Shown here: piece by piece, positions 1 to 13,755 of the stretch
Layout: each line of letters starts with the position of its first letter
Position numbering within the stretch: the first letter of the stretch is position 1
Origin: Spirodela intermedia
Taxonomy: Eukaryota > Streptophyta > Magnoliopsida > Alismatales > Araceae
Direction of reading: 5' to 3'
Assembly: GCA_902729315.2 (NCBI GenBank)
Contig: LR746265.1
Coordinates: 4,258,892-4,322,891 of the forward strand
Length of the DNA stretch: 64,000 nt
Program-made: the position numbers and the translations under genes
Notes under the pieces: generated by a model
Database searches by the model: none
Seen by the model: the letters and a program-made list of their open reading frames with translations, nothing else
What the model was told of the DNA's origin: nothing

Positions 1-849
1 GGGGGTGGGGGTGGTGGGGTTGTATAAAGTTTCTTTGTGATTCCCTGCTTGAGTAGACAAAGTTTCTGGGTGAAGCTGACCATTATCTCGCATCTCTTAG
101 CTTCCTTTCAATGAAAGTTACGGTTGAGTTGAAGAGAGGGAAAGGAATTCTTTAGTTTACAATTGTCCTAGCATCACTAGGCATTTGCTTGTTGGCGAAG
201 AATCATCCCTCTGTCCTTAATCGATGGAAGAGTCTCTGCTTCAATCAAAATATAGAAAAGCCTGGCATATGTGGATGATCCTACACTAGTAATTTGGTAA
301 AGCTTATGTTTTACAACTTGGTACGAAATTTTTGTTTAAATATGCATCTGACTTGTATATTGAATATTACGTCCAAACATCAGAGCACATTGTTATTCGT
401 CATGATATATTTTCAATAATGGGAATGCCTTGTTTCATGTATATTTTACGAGGAACCAATGCATGTTTAGGTTTTCTTACGAAGCTTAGTTTTTGAAATT
501 GAAAATTACACTGTATAAATAAAGTTGAAAGAATTAGAATCCCATTTATTCACTTGTGAATGGAGGTTCTTAAACAGAATGCGTTTTGAACTAGAATTAT
601 GCTATTTATGGTATTTTTATGTTTTAGCTGCTTGAATTTCTTATCACCCATCACTTACATGGCCTGTTGTGTAATGCATAAAATAATCGTTATGATAGGA
701 TTACTGTGTCTTTGTTGCATCATTGATCTAAATGTGTTCCAGATGGATTCACTTCATTCTTTTATCAAAAGACTTTTTTTCTCGGTGGTTATGTTTTAAT
801 GTCTTTTTTAGGGATATTTTACTATTTTCAACTCATTTATGTTTTGTAG
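1..849 (+). other. Upstream part of TSR1, probably intron
   Basis: AT-rich sequence in front of the first recognisable TSR1 exon, opening with a G-rich run at 1-21. The expected N-terminal exon of TSR1 (basic, about 55 residues starting with Met-Gly-Gly-Ser) is not found here, so most or all of this is likely intron and the true start codon probably lies before base 1. The ATG-led frame at 599-799 has no homology I recognise. Confidence 0.55.
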
Positions 850-3800
850 ATTCGTGATGAGAAACGGGCTTCACTGTTAAAAGAGAAGAGGGTTGCAAGT
901 GGATCATCTTGTCCTCCTCGTGTGATTGTGAGTGATTGTCTTTTTATCATTATACGCAGTTCAGTAGACATGTTCAAGTTTTTATCACATTAAGAGACAT
1001 TTAAGCATCTTGACGATTGATAAACCCCAAAGGATGAATGTGGTGAAATTCTGGCCAATATATTCTTGTTATAGACCTCAAGAATTCATATACGTGTGAT
1101 ATATTTTCGTCAAGGCAGGGCAGTAAGTTGAAGCATGTTTTCAAAGTTTTAAAGTTGATTTAAATACTAAAATACATACATTTTAAAAATAAATCAAGAC
1201 ATCAAAATGAAATAAAGATATTAACATGTCTTCATTAATGACACCAATAAATAATTATTCATTAATACCATAAATTGCTTTAATTAGTGATATCAATGTT
1301 ATTCAGTCCAAGCCATTGAGATTGGAATCCCAATTTTTTTCTTTTACTGTATGCAATACCATATTTATATTTAACATTTGCATGTTCATGATTTCCTTAA
1401 CTGACTCTGTACATTCTCTGTTTTAATCTTCCTCAGAAAAACACTGATGAGCTTTCCCGTTTGCGTTTTCCTCCTTGCCATCTTAAATGATTTTCCGAAT
1501 CTCTAGCAATTTATACTTCTGTTGTTCTTCTTGCGTTGTGTAAGGTTTTTTTGTGTTTGAATCTGCTCAATTTACGAAAATGAAACTTTTGTTCAGCAGT
1601 TAGAGACTCGCTTTTTCTTTCTGGCCACCAGTATTCTATATCCTTTAGTGCCGTCGGGTTTCGTTTTTTGTCTACCATGATGTGACATATTTTATTATGC
1701 CCTATTTTCCTGAGCAAGACAGCCTGAAGTGGTAGTTTGATTGATGAATTGGATAGAGTATGTTCTACATAAACTTTGCTTTTTCACGCTTGCTATTTTT
1801 TTGATTGGTTGATTTTTTTTCTTCTAAATTTACACGTCTACAGGTTCTTTTTGGCCTTTCCAGCAGTGTGGACCTAAGTTTGCTCGCAAGAGATCTTTTG
1901 ACATTGAGTGGAGCAGATAATACAAAAGTTGCTGGAAATACTATTGCTTTCCCTACCTTCAGACTTAGAACTTCAGTATGTTATTTCTTTAACGCATAGT
2001 TGAAATAATCCTCATATTTTGGTTGCCTGTGGAATGTCAGTATTTATCAGATATTATATTGACTGCAGTTTGTTGAGATTTCTTCTGACGATTTTGCTAA
2101 AATGCATGCCAATTGTAAAGTTGTCTGCTCTAGAGACACGGCAGAGATAGCCACCTATGAACGTAATAATGGGAAGTCAGTGACTGCATTTCTGATCAAT
2201 CCTGAGGCCTAATCTCGTCAGATTTGAGCCTGTATTGTACATTGTATGTGATCAGCACGTATTTTCATCAGCAGAAGATATAATTGCTGACATAAATAAA
2301 CAGAGAAGCAAGAATAGGATGAAAAGTTCTTCTTGAGTGTCTTACTTTTTTTTTAGTTTGTTGGACTAGTGCTTCATCTTCACATAATCAAGGATTGTTT
2401 CGTGGATTAAAAATTTGTCTAACAGATGGGAAATTTCATCGCAATCCATTCTTACTCTCAGACAATCCTGTTCCACTCTCAGGAGCTATAAATTTGTGTC
2501 CTCAAAAAGCATACAAGATGGCCTAAGCCTAAAGGGCAATCCAGTAAGTCAATGCAGTCAAGCCAGTAAGTAGGGAGGTCCAGCTTATCAGTCTAGCGAG
2601 TCAAGTCGCTTGCGCGAAGAAAGTGGTTTTTCCTCAATGGATAGGCTCAGTTCAGCTCAGGAAGAAGACGAAGACCTCGCTGTCTTATCCCGGGCCTTAA
2701 TAACCCGTAATATTTGGTTGCCTCGATGTTTTGTGTGGAGTTCCCTGATATTGTTGGTCTGAATTTTTCGGTTGGTTGATGCTGTAGTTTTGACGCTGCG
2801 TCATATTGTCCATGTTTCCTGTTGCAGAGTACACGTATCTTTGACTGTAGCATGAGCTGGGAGGGAAACAATAGTTTTGGTCTCTTTTGACACTCATAAG
2901 TCCTCTTTTCGTTTGTTTTTCTTCTTTTTTTCCTCTTTTGCAGTTTCTCTTGTGGTTTCCCCCTCCTTTTCATTTTATTACTTTTTCCTCCGTTTACTTG
3001 CTTTTATTCTTATATTTTCTTCTTTCTTTGCTCGTTGCTGTGTCAGCTAGTTTTTTGGGTTTGGCTGTGTCAGATGTATCTTGATGCACTGACTCAATGC
3101 AGTATTGTTGACATGTTATGCTTACTGACAGCGTTTTTGTTCAGTTTTTTCTGGCATATCGAACAACATATTCCCTATACTGTTTCTGCCGGTCGTCACT
3201 GTGGGGGAGGGTTAGCTTTTTTTCTAATGCTATCACCAGTTAATGATCTTACCGTTTTCTGGTTGTAATAAACGAAGAAAACCTTGATCGGTGTTCAGTT
3301 GTAGTATGTAAAAAGAGGTAAGGGTTCAGTGATTGGCAGGAATTATCTGGTCGGGTCTTGCCTTTCCTGTTTCCAATTTAGACATATCTTACTTTGTCAT
3401 GTTCTGCTCAGCTTTCAGTTTCTAATAAATAAGATCGTTGTAACACTCATTGAAACTCAGGAAAAATTTATAATGTAGCTCCCATAGCAATAGGACTAGA
3501 AACGTACCCAAATGTAATTTCTTATTTTATCAAGGTACTCTATACTAGGCCATTCAGTGTGTGAAAATGCCTTTCTCGCACGTGTATGGAGACAAATCCT
3601 GATACGAAGCATCTTCCTGATGATTTGTGTTTTCGTTCTATAATTCAATATATTTCCTGAAAGGTCAATAATTATTCAAATTGGTTCTGAAGGTTTTGCA
3701 GGCTCGTCATGGGGATCTATTATCATGTATAGAAATGGCGAAGGTATTTGATTTGTCTTTCAACTATTGCTCTCCTTTTCCTTGTTAGGAGATAGAGATA

Positions 3801-6800
3801 TTTTTGTCAAGTGACCGTTTCTCTTCCATGGCAGGTTGCTGATCTTATTGCGTTTGTTGTTTCCGCAAGTTCGCTATGCAATGAAGATGGTCCCATTGAT
3901 TCGTTTGGAAGTCAATGTCTTTCTGTTCTGAGGGCAATGGGATTACCAAGTACTACTGTCATGATACGGGTCCGTATTTGGTATTGCACTGTGAATTCTT
4001 TCATGTATGGATGCTGATTGTTTTGCTTCTCAGGATCTTCCTGACGACGTGAAGAAGAGACATGATGTGAAGAAAATATGCAGTTCTATCATATCTCCTG
4101 AATTGCCCGAGGATTGTAAATATTTTCTTGCTGATACACAGGAAGAATTACGGAAGGTAATCTAGATTGTGATGTTGCTTCAAGTAGTCGTTTCCACTTA
4201 ACGTGGTATAATTTTCCTGTCGCAAAATGCAAGCGAAAGATCAGCTAGTTCACTGATTCATATTTTCCTTTCCTTTAACTTTTTGATTTTCATTTGCAGT
4301 TCATGTGGCTTTTTAAAGAACAGCATCTCTCATTTCCTCATTGGCGTGCTCAACGACCATATCTTATTTCCCATGAGGTAATGCATGCGAATATCCCTCA
4401 TGATAGGATGCTTAATCGTTTTCACTCCACTCTGCTGAATTCTGATTTGAAAGTATGATTGCCATTGAGAGTTTCTACTACTTTTATCTAGATTCCATGT
4501 GGTTTTCTACGTCGGGAGAAACAAAGATGTGTATTGTCTATGATTCGGTGCTCCATCAGCCATGTGAATGCAATCAATTGGTTTCCATTTTTTGGGATAC
4601 ATTTGGCTGCATAAGAACATTGCAGTGGTGAGTAGATGGCAGAAAGTAAATGGGCATATATCATGATACTACTAGTTGACACGTGTTGATGTTGCTAAGG
4701 TTTACAGGACTGGTTATTTTAGGATGGAAAACCTGAACTCGATTAGAGCTAAATGGTGGTGGGGGTTCGATCCTACCACCTTGGAGCTGATTGATTCTGT
4801 TTGGTAAACTGGAACAGATGGTATCGTCACATAGTTGTTCCCTATTATGCTGAATGAATTCAGGGGAAGGATTAGACTGCAGAGAAAGTTACAGAGAAAG
4901 TTGCCCGATCTTCTCTACTCCAAGAGGGGAAAAAAAGGAAGTTGACATTTTCTGAAGGGATCTTAAATATAGATAAGTTTTTTTTAGCATTGCAAAGTCT
5001 CTTTTGATTTATTTGGTCATCTTGGAGCCAACTAATCCTCAAGTATCTTGGTAATATCATTCATATATTTATAACTTCTGGGCACGTTTCTCTTTTTCCT
5101 TGGTTTATCTTTGGCTCATTGAATTTTTTAGTTTTCGAAGGTTTCTGGACTTTTCAAATTGTTTGAAAATTTTCGAGTATAATTTTAAAACCTAGTTAGG
5201 TAGGGTAAGATGGGATTGCGTTGTGTAATATTCTATAAGTTGGCATAATCCAATTTCATTTTGGGGTCCAGTTTTTTGTGCAACTTTGTATCTTGAGCTT
5301 GTCAAGGTAGTTGTTGTAGGCATACTTTTCAAGCATTTTCTTTCTCTTATTATTAACTGATGACAGATTCAATTACTTTTTTTGGAACACTTTTGATGTT
5401 ATTGTTCAAGTGAACGAATCTAATTTTATTTATGATAAAGAGGAATAATAGATTGTTCTCACATGGGTTTACGATTAAAAATGTTTGAAATTTATTTGGC
5501 CCGACTGCTGGCATATCATTCTGAAAATATATTTAGCGTTGTAATTCAGTTTTTATGTTGTCTTCATCTCAAATACGCCAATGGTTGCGAATGCCTTTCA
5601 GATTGATGTGGAACCTGATGTTGATGATCCTGGCAAATGTTCTTTAATTCTATCTGGTTATGTACGCACTCACAGTTATTCTGTGAATCAGTTGGTACGT
5701 TTTTTCGCATTGTGTTCATTTGATTATTTGTAAACTTTTATGTGTCTAACTTTTCTTCAGAATAGGTTCATGTTTCAGGTGCAGGAGACTTTCAGCTTGG
5801 CAAAATAGAGGTTCTCAAAGATCCATTTCCTTTAAGTGAAAGGAGTAACTATGATTCAATGGATTCAGATGATACAAACTATAGAAAGGTTGTTCTATGC
5901 GGCCGAGGATTTTCGTAATCTTTTTTAACGTTCTCTCTTCATGTTCACTTTTTTGTGTGTCTTGTGTTGTCTTTTGCATTGATCCTACTCGTAAAACTTT
6001 GGCAATGTAATCTTTGACTTCTGTAGGGGGCCTTCTCACCTTTTCTATGATGCAAAAATCTGCAGGTTATTTGTGCGCTACTTCCTGATCCAATGAAGGC
6101 AGAGGCTTTGCTAGTTGAAAATGTGCCTGATCCTCTTGCCGGTGAACAGGTAAGCATTTGAGGATACTCGTTCCCTTGGGCTAAGTCTTCATTCTTTCAT
6201 TTGCCATTATTTTATGGATTTAATATCTTATATTTGTGTACGGCATTTGACTGCTGCTATGTGCTTGCACTTCTGTTTTTGATGGATTGATGTAGCAAAT
6301 ATTGTCTTCTATGGAAGAGGGAAGATAGATAAGGCAGGGAAATGGCTAGAAGTCAAAGCGTTCAATTTTTTACTTAGCAAGAAAAAGAGAACGAGGCTTC
6401 TTCTTTACATAGTGAGAATCAGCTTTCACAGGTTGAATAACATGAAAGATGTCTTTCAAAAAACCATCAGAGCATGGAAATCTGTTGCTTGACACAGAAT
6501 GACTGTCATTTTCTTTTGACAGACGGATTCAACGAGGTAGATGAGTTGTTGGGATAACTGTTTGTTCGGATAACATGAAAAAATGTTCATCTACAGTTGT
6601 ATATCTTCTCGGGTGAATTTGTGGCTTGCATAGAATACCCCAAATGTTTAATGTTGTGACTGTGTGATTTATCTATCTGCTTGAGTGAAGCCATTAATTG
6701 TAAAGTGTAAATTGCTATTTCTTGTTTGCATGGGGTCGATTTTTTGTATCTATATTTTTCATTACCCTTCTGTTGCATCTTTTTTTATTTAGTCATCGTA

Positions 6801-9800
6801 GTTGACAATGGAATGTATTTCACTTTGTACCTGACGTGATAGATTTCTTTGATTAGACCTGGCCGACTGAAGCAGAGATGGCTGAAGCAGATGCCAAGAA
6901 CAAAGAGAGAAAAATTCTGAAGAAGAAGGCTATTCCTCGGGGGACCTCTGACTATCAGGTCTAGTATTCAAGCTTCTGCAAACATTTGCATGGCATGTTT
7001 TATGCAAAGATATTATTTGACAACAATGATCTTCAACAGGCTGCGTGGATCACTGAAGACACAGATGAAGATGACGATCATTCAGAAAGCAATGACGATG
7101 AAGGTGAAGGAATGGTATTGGATACAGCGGACGATGAATGCTCTGGGAAACAAGGATATGATTATTCCGATCTAGATGAAGAGCCTGCAAGCGGGAAAGA
7201 TGTTGAAGATGAAACAGAACCAGATATGACAACTGCCGTATGTTCTCTGGCTTTTGATTTTAATAATGCGATTCCCTGATATTGATCTGTCTTGTTTTCG
7301 TGGCCAATTTATATGAAATGACGAGATGTCTTATTCCCTTTCAGTTCATGCTAGTTGTGCAATTGTTTATCCATAGAACATACATTATCACGTCATTGTT
7401 TTGCTGTGGTTTGCCAGCGTGTTGTGATAATGGGTAGTACTATTTTATGGTGCAGTCACTAAAGGAATATAAAGTGTCATGAAAATTTTGCATATCAATT
7501 GCACAGTTAACTAAACTTTGTTCCTTTTTATCCGCAAAAATAATGAAATTATGATGATTTTGAAATCTGACATATTGTTCATAGCATTTCATCATGTTTT
7601 TTTGTTTTTTATTTTTATCTTGTTCGGCTATTTTTTGTATCATCATGCTGGCCATGTTCCCATCCTGGTAGCATATTCCTTCGGTAATTCCCATGTATAT
7701 TTTTTAGATCTGCTTATTCCGATATCTTTGATGGTTGAGTGTCAGTTGTTTGTTTTGAATGGATTCTCACTGGGTGGAATCTTCTGGTTAAAATAATGCC
7801 ATCATGTATTAATAATTTTTGAGTTATGCATCAATATCTATTCATATTGCTAAGTTGATTATATGAACTGGAGGAAACCGATCCGGCACAGTATTCACTA
7901 GCATGATTTTTCTGTCCTTTTCCATTATTTCTCTATTTATTTGTTTGTTTCTGTATTTCCTGTGCTTGATATCTGTTGACTAGTAATTCATGTACAGGAT
8001 GACGAGAACTGGACTACGGAACAGATAAAAGCAGAGATGGAAAAAGTCAAAGAAGAGCATGCTGAAGATGAAGGCATGTATTTTCGTGTTTTAGTGTTGA
8101 TGACTTTGGAATGCTATAGAGATGACCATTCACGTCATACACAGGAGATATTGATAATGTCAGATTTTTAATCTGTCTCTTCAACCAAAATCAAACCCAT
8201 GCTGAAAGGGGAGAGGCCTTTTTTAATTCTCTTAGCCCATGATTATCTATACTGATTCTTATTGTCATGTGCACAACTTGTCTTTCTTCAAGAATATGCT
8301 TGTGAACTAAAAGTTTGCTCGGCAATTTGTGAATACCTCCATGTTGAAAAACATGAGCATATGATCTTTTCATTAGACTTGCTTTCCACACTATGAGCTG
8401 ACAATGCCTTCATTGTTTCCCTAAGATTTTCTAATCAACCGAACATGTCCCGTTCTGGAATATTTCTGCTTTGTGGAGGCCGGATTTCCTAATTTAGATG
8501 TATGAAACTGCTTCGTGTCCAGAATTTAAAATGCCTTTTATTGTAGACCACTCTCATAAATTTGACAAAATTACCACATTATCCACTGCATCTACGCACT
8601 TCATGGGCTTGATTGGTTTCCCAAGTCCCATGATATGGTACATATGTCTCATTTTGTTTCAATCATGGCTTTACTGCATGCAATTTTTTAATCGTCTTAG
8701 GTCTGATATTCTGTATTGTGCCATGCTTGTTATAATCGTATTAACTATCAGAGGAGTTTGGAGCCTGACGACCACCATTTATGGCAACCCTATTAGTGCT
8801 GTAATATAATGCCGATGAAGTTGTTGTAATCCCCTTGCATGCAAAGTGGGTAAAGACGTGCTCTAATTTCAAGGGATAGACGTATATTGCATCTCATATT
8901 GTAATCGTTCACAATATGAGATGCAATATATGTGGGCAAAGCTAAATCATCTGCAATTCTCTGGGTCCTTTTGTCTATTCATTTCTTCTCCTTTTCTGTT
9001 TTGGTTCCCTTCTTGTCTATAGGAGACTATACGTTGATCGTCAAACTTGGTTTGCTTTTGTTGAATCTGTTTGTCTAAATTCTAGCAATGCATCTCATAT
9101 TGTGAACGATATTTGGGCGAGACTCATTGTTCAGTTGGTGGGATTGTCATTGATGGGCTTGGTTATTGGCAATGATTGCAGGTGTAGTTAAGGTTTTTCC
9201 CATCTTCATTTTGCTTGTGGTTGATGCTTTTCCCCAATGCTCGCTTTCTGAAGTTAGACTTGAAGTCAGATCCATGAACGAATACACAAGAAATTTCTGA
9301 TATTTTGGGTTGATAAAATAAATATCTGCGTAATTTTTTCTCTCGTTTTGTACATGTAGAGAAGAATTAATGTATCAATACAATATATAATAAGCAGTCC
9401 ACCATAATTTGGCCTGTTTCTTGATCCTTTTCTTCCCATGTTCATCAGAATTTCCAGATGAAGTAGAGACTCCTCTGGACGTCCCTGCCAAAAAACGGTT
9501 TGCCAAGTACAGAGGTCTCAAATCTTTCAGAACATCATCATGGGACCCCAAGGTGGATATTTGGACCACTTATATACTGATATTTTCCTTCTTCAAATTT
9601 TGGGCCTTTTATATATATTTATTGATGGCAGGAATCATTGCCACAAGAGTACGGCCGAATCTTTGCATTTGATAACTTCAGTAGGACGCAGAAATACGCA
9701 CTGGCTAAGGTTTTAGAACGAGATCAGGATAGTCTTGGTGAATCTGTACCAGCTGGTTCATACGTGAGGCTTCATATCAAGCAAGTACCGAAAGACATTG

Positions 9801-12800
9801 TTTCAAAAGTATGCAGCCTGTCTGAGAGATTGCCTGTGGTTGCATCTGGTTTACTGCCACATGAATCCAAGATGTCTGTTCTTCACTTCAGGTCTGTCTA
9901 TATCCTAAGTGCATTCTTCACTTCTCATTCTTTTTTATTCATTATTTCTGTCATCTGTGTTTTCGACATATTGTGATGACAACCTTAAAGATTTTCTTTT
10001 CTAGTTGTTTTAGAAATCCTTGGCTTCTTGATCGAATAGCAGTTGCCCTGCCTCTCATGCCAGATTGTTACCATCATAGAATGAAAAGTTCATGTTTCTC
10101 ATTCTTGCTGTATCGAATTACAGCTTGAAGTTTCTTGACCTCTCATTTATGCACATTTAGAGTCACAAGGCATACCCGATGTGGGATTTCGTTCGGATTC
10201 AGGTTCCATGATTCTGGTTGATTTAGATGGGGAGCAGGGGGTTGTCCAGATACATAGGTGAAAGGGAACACAAGTGTAATGTTGTATACTCTCAGGGATA
10301 TATTAGCACAGACTAGGCATGGGGCATGCACTAATGGTCATTTGAGTGACGATCGCAGGAGGGAATGGAGTTAGGCGCAAAAAGTTCTCCTTTGGATTGG
10401 TTGCCCTATTGACGGCTTCACATCAGTCCGTGGATTTTTAAAAAGCCAAGTCTGTTGTTATTGGTTTCATTTCCATTTACAAAACTTATCTAACTAGCAT
10501 TCTTTGGTGTTGCCATCTCATGTGATCTTTGTTTTGCCTACGGACTTATCACAACTTTCTGCATTAGTTTCTCTTTTATCAACGAAAAAGCCTATTCTTG
10601 TAGATGTTTGCAGATTGTTTGAGTGAAGTTTGGTGGACTGTGGTTTACAGATCACTTTAACCCTCATCCAGGGGTTGAGTTTGAATGGGGGGGATGTAAA
10701 ACCGAGGTCTTCCTAATGGAATTTACTTGCACCTTTACCAGCAAACAAAGAAAGATCTCTTAAGAGTTTCACTCATCACATGTATTAGAAACTCGAAATT
10801 CTGGAATAATTCACCTGTCCGTTGTTGGTGACTTATGTGACGTAGATTCTCTCAACTGGTCGTGGTCTAGATCATGATAAAACTTAGCTGAACATATTGA
10901 AGAAAACGATATTGGATTGGTCAGTTTGTGCGTCTTAAATATTTCACGGTTTCAGCTTTAAGCGATCATAAAATCTAGTTTTCTATCTGTAAACAATCAC
11001 GCATCGATTCTCGCTACTTTTCATTGTAAATCTGGAAGCTATGGTTCAAATGGTAGGAGATGATGGACTTATGTCCCCTCTCTTTTACCCTGTCTTTGTA
11101 TCCTCCTTTTAGATTCTTCCATTTTTTTTTAATGTTTGTTATTCATGGAACTGGCATATGCATAACTAGATGTACGCCACACTTTTAGCGTGAAAGGATG
11201 ACTGTATTGTTCCTCTGCCTATACTTGCCTTCTACGTTTTGTTATTTTCGTTGAATCGGTTGCAGTTGCCTCCTGAATATATATGAGTAGCTATGCACTA
11301 TCGCTGATTCAACAGTTTATTTAAAGATCTTCAATATCCGTTTCAGCATAAGGAAGAGTGACTCTTACGAAGCCCCGATTAAGTCAAAAGAGTCTCTCAT
11401 TTTTCACGTTGGGTTTCGCCAATTCCTTGCCAGGTAAAGCGCTAAGAGTGCTTACTCGGGACCTGAAGTTTTGTAATTACTCCTATGAAACGATCATTTT
11501 GGCCTTTTTTTTTCTCTTTCTGCAGGCCAATTTTTTCTTCTGATGATATGAATTGCGACAAGCATAAAATGGAGAAATTTTTACATTCAGGACGCTTTTC
11601 AATAGCATCAGTTTATGCTCCTATTTGTTTTCCTCCGTTGCCTTTGATCGTTCTAAAGAGTCAGGAAGGAATGGAGCCAGCTGTTGCTGCTTTTGGTTCA
11701 CTAAGATGTGTGGATCCAGATAGGATTATTCTGAAGAAAATCATATTAAGTGGGTAAGCCATATTTTCTTTGTCATCTGCGATCTAAAGCTGGGATATTT
11801 CTTCTTGTGCGTGTCACGTTTGGCTCATACTCGAACTAAATAAAAAAAATGCCATCTATTATGTCTCATGAGTTGAAGATAGTCTCCGTAAGAAAACATA
11901 AATATGCTTTCAGGTGTTTGAATAGTTTAAATTTTAATTTTTATTGTCAATAACCTGTCATTGTGTAAACATTCAAACTGAAAATATGTGATTCCAATCG
12001 GCACCTTCTTTCTATTATTCTTCAGAATTAGAATTATTATGTTCAATTATTCCTCTTGTTGACTATTCATGCCATCTATCCACTAGATTTGGCTGCGTAT
12101 ACTTGTCTATGTTTTTTCCCATTGATTTCTATTTAAATCATCACTTAATCTGCCCTAAAAACTGTCTAATGGTGCAGATATCCTCAGAGAGTCACGAAAT
12201 TAAAAGCCTCTGTGCGATTTATGTTTCATAATCCTGATGACGTTAGATGGTTTAAGGTATGTAGAGCTACTTGATCAAGCTTGACAATGGGTCTTAGACT
12301 GTTTAAACTAATGACCTCTCCCTGTTCTTGTGTTTAGCCTGTCGAATTGTGGACCAAGTGTGGTCGCCGTGGCCGCATAAAGGAACCCGTTGGCACCCAC
12401 GGTATGAGGCCTTGTAGAACTCATATCCCTTTCTCTTTTTTCATGAGAAGAATCCCTCCGAAATAGTTTAAGAGATGACTTTAGTTGATATTCATGCCAT
12501 GCCAACTTTGTTCTTCAATTCGTTGTTCTTCCATGCCCAGTATAGCAACTATTTTCTTGAAAGAAATTCCTCAACTGGCTATGAACCCTACTCATACCAT
12601 CTGAGTTCTGGGGGACCTTGTGTTCTATATTGAGGATCCAGTCTAGCAACCACGTTGACTCTCATGGTACAGCTTTTGATTACAGCTGCTTGACTTTATT
12701 CAGTGTTAGCTCCAGCATTTCAGGAATTGGATGATGATCGGCAGGAGCAGAGACAGAACATCGTTCTAAGATTGTTCAGTGGAACTGCTTACAATATTTT

Positions 12801-13038
12801 TCTTATTCTTTCTATATATGTTTATATATAAACCCATGTTGTGGTAGATATTATCTGATATTTTATGGCGGAAAAAAAAAGCAAGACCCAACGTGGTGTT
12901 CTTCCCTTGACAGGTTCTATGAAGTGCGTATTCAATGGTGTGGTTCAGCAGCATGACACCGTCTGCATGAGTTTGTATAAGCGCGTGTACCCAAAATGGC
13001 CTGAAAACCGGTACTTAATCTCGGATCCATCTCACTGA
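850..13038 (+). CDS. TSR1: TSR1, pre-rRNA processing / 40S assembly factor (5'-partial)
   Basis: TSR1 belongs to the BMS1/TSR1 family of GTPase-like proteins. It binds late pre-40S particles in nucleolus and cytoplasm and helps 20S pre-rRNA maturation. Nineteen exons are visible: 850-927, 1844-1975, 3693-3743, 3835-3969, 4034-4156, 4300-4377, 5602-5694, 5766-5888, 6066-6149, 6857-6958, 7040-7237, 7998-8073, 9449-9552, 9632-9891, 11347-11433, 11526-11753, 12178-12256, 12338-12401, 12914-13038. They join to 739 codons plus TGA. Order: G-domain-like part ([11 protein letters not shown]), AARP2CN-like part ([31 protein letters not shown]), a very acidic linker in exon 11 ([13 protein letters not shown]), then the conserved C-terminal domain ([53 protein letters not shown]). 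Family length is about 800 aa, so roughly 55 residues are missing upstream. Intron 12 uses a GC donor at 8074. Identity is from remembered family sequence; exon phases agree throughout. Confidence 0.93.
8883..8930. repeat. Perfect 20-bp foldback in TSR1 intron 12
   Basis: Bases 8883-8902 and 8911-8930 are exact reverse complements around an 8-nt loop. A third, direct copy of the motif with the loop region (about 21-22 nt) lies at about 9089-9110. It sits between exons 12 and 13 and has no coding role. Confidence 0.9.
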
Positions 13039-13279
13039 GAAGCTTGGTCCATGACGATGCCTGAAGGTGGACAAGATGAGCTGAGAAGCCGTCTAATGAG
13101 TGAGGGGTAGGGTTACTAAATGCCCAATTGTGTGACTGGTTCGCCGCTGCTTCTCTTCTAAGCGTGGGGAAGTTTTTGACAATTTACAAAGGTTGACTTC
13201 TTGGATGTAATTCTTTTACTTTCTTTGATTATTTTAATCATATAAGATTTGTGGTAGGAGCCTCAAGGCCATTATCATG

Positions 13280-13319
<40 letters not shown>

Positions 13320-13755
13320 GTTCCGAACATGAGCATCTTATTCTAGGGTGCCCCAAGTCCTCGGAGGAAGGGGGCCTTCCGCATTAGGGTTCATACTAGG
13401 CATGATTCTCAGAGAAAAACCCAATAGGGTTCTTCATGTTCTACGATCCTATTGGAGAATAAGAATGAGAACAGTAGGACTTTTCGCAATTTTGTTTTGT
13501 CATAGTCTTAGTTGCTCGGAAATCCCAGCTGACCTCTCCGAGAAATTTGGAATTTTTTTTAAAGGGGGGGATAGTTATGTATAGAAAGGCGCCGTGAAAT
13601 AAAAACGGATGCAAATTGCGATGAACACGGAGCTTAGCAGCTGGTCTGTGAGTCACCGCCGAAAAACCCTAATAAAAGCCTCCGGGCTTCGCCCTCCTCC
13701 CGCTCGCCGTGCCGCGCTTTACGCCGTCGTCGGATTCCCGCGTAGAGTTTTTTTT
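13039..13755. other. TSR1-FOLD intergenic region
   Basis: Holds the TSR1 3' UTR and the FOLD promoter and leader. It contains a (CT)17 tract at 13281-13314. An upstream in-frame ATG at 13609 would lengthen the FOLD protein by 49 residues, but that stretch does not look like a better transit peptide. No clear TATA box was recognised. Confidence 0.6.
13281..13314. repeat. (CT)17 microsatellite
   Basis: Uninterrupted CT dinucleotide run between TSR1 and FOLD. Confidence 0.97.

Noticed and set aside
2647-2973. 108-codon reverse frame rich in Lys/Arg
   Set aside because: It is the complement of a T/C-rich part of TSR1 intron 2 and has no recognisable domain.
4760-4790. tRNA-like B box (GGTTCGATCC) followed by a TACCACC stem
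   Set aside because: One base short of the GGTTCGANTCC consensus, with no matching D arm, anticodon arm or acceptor stem upstream.
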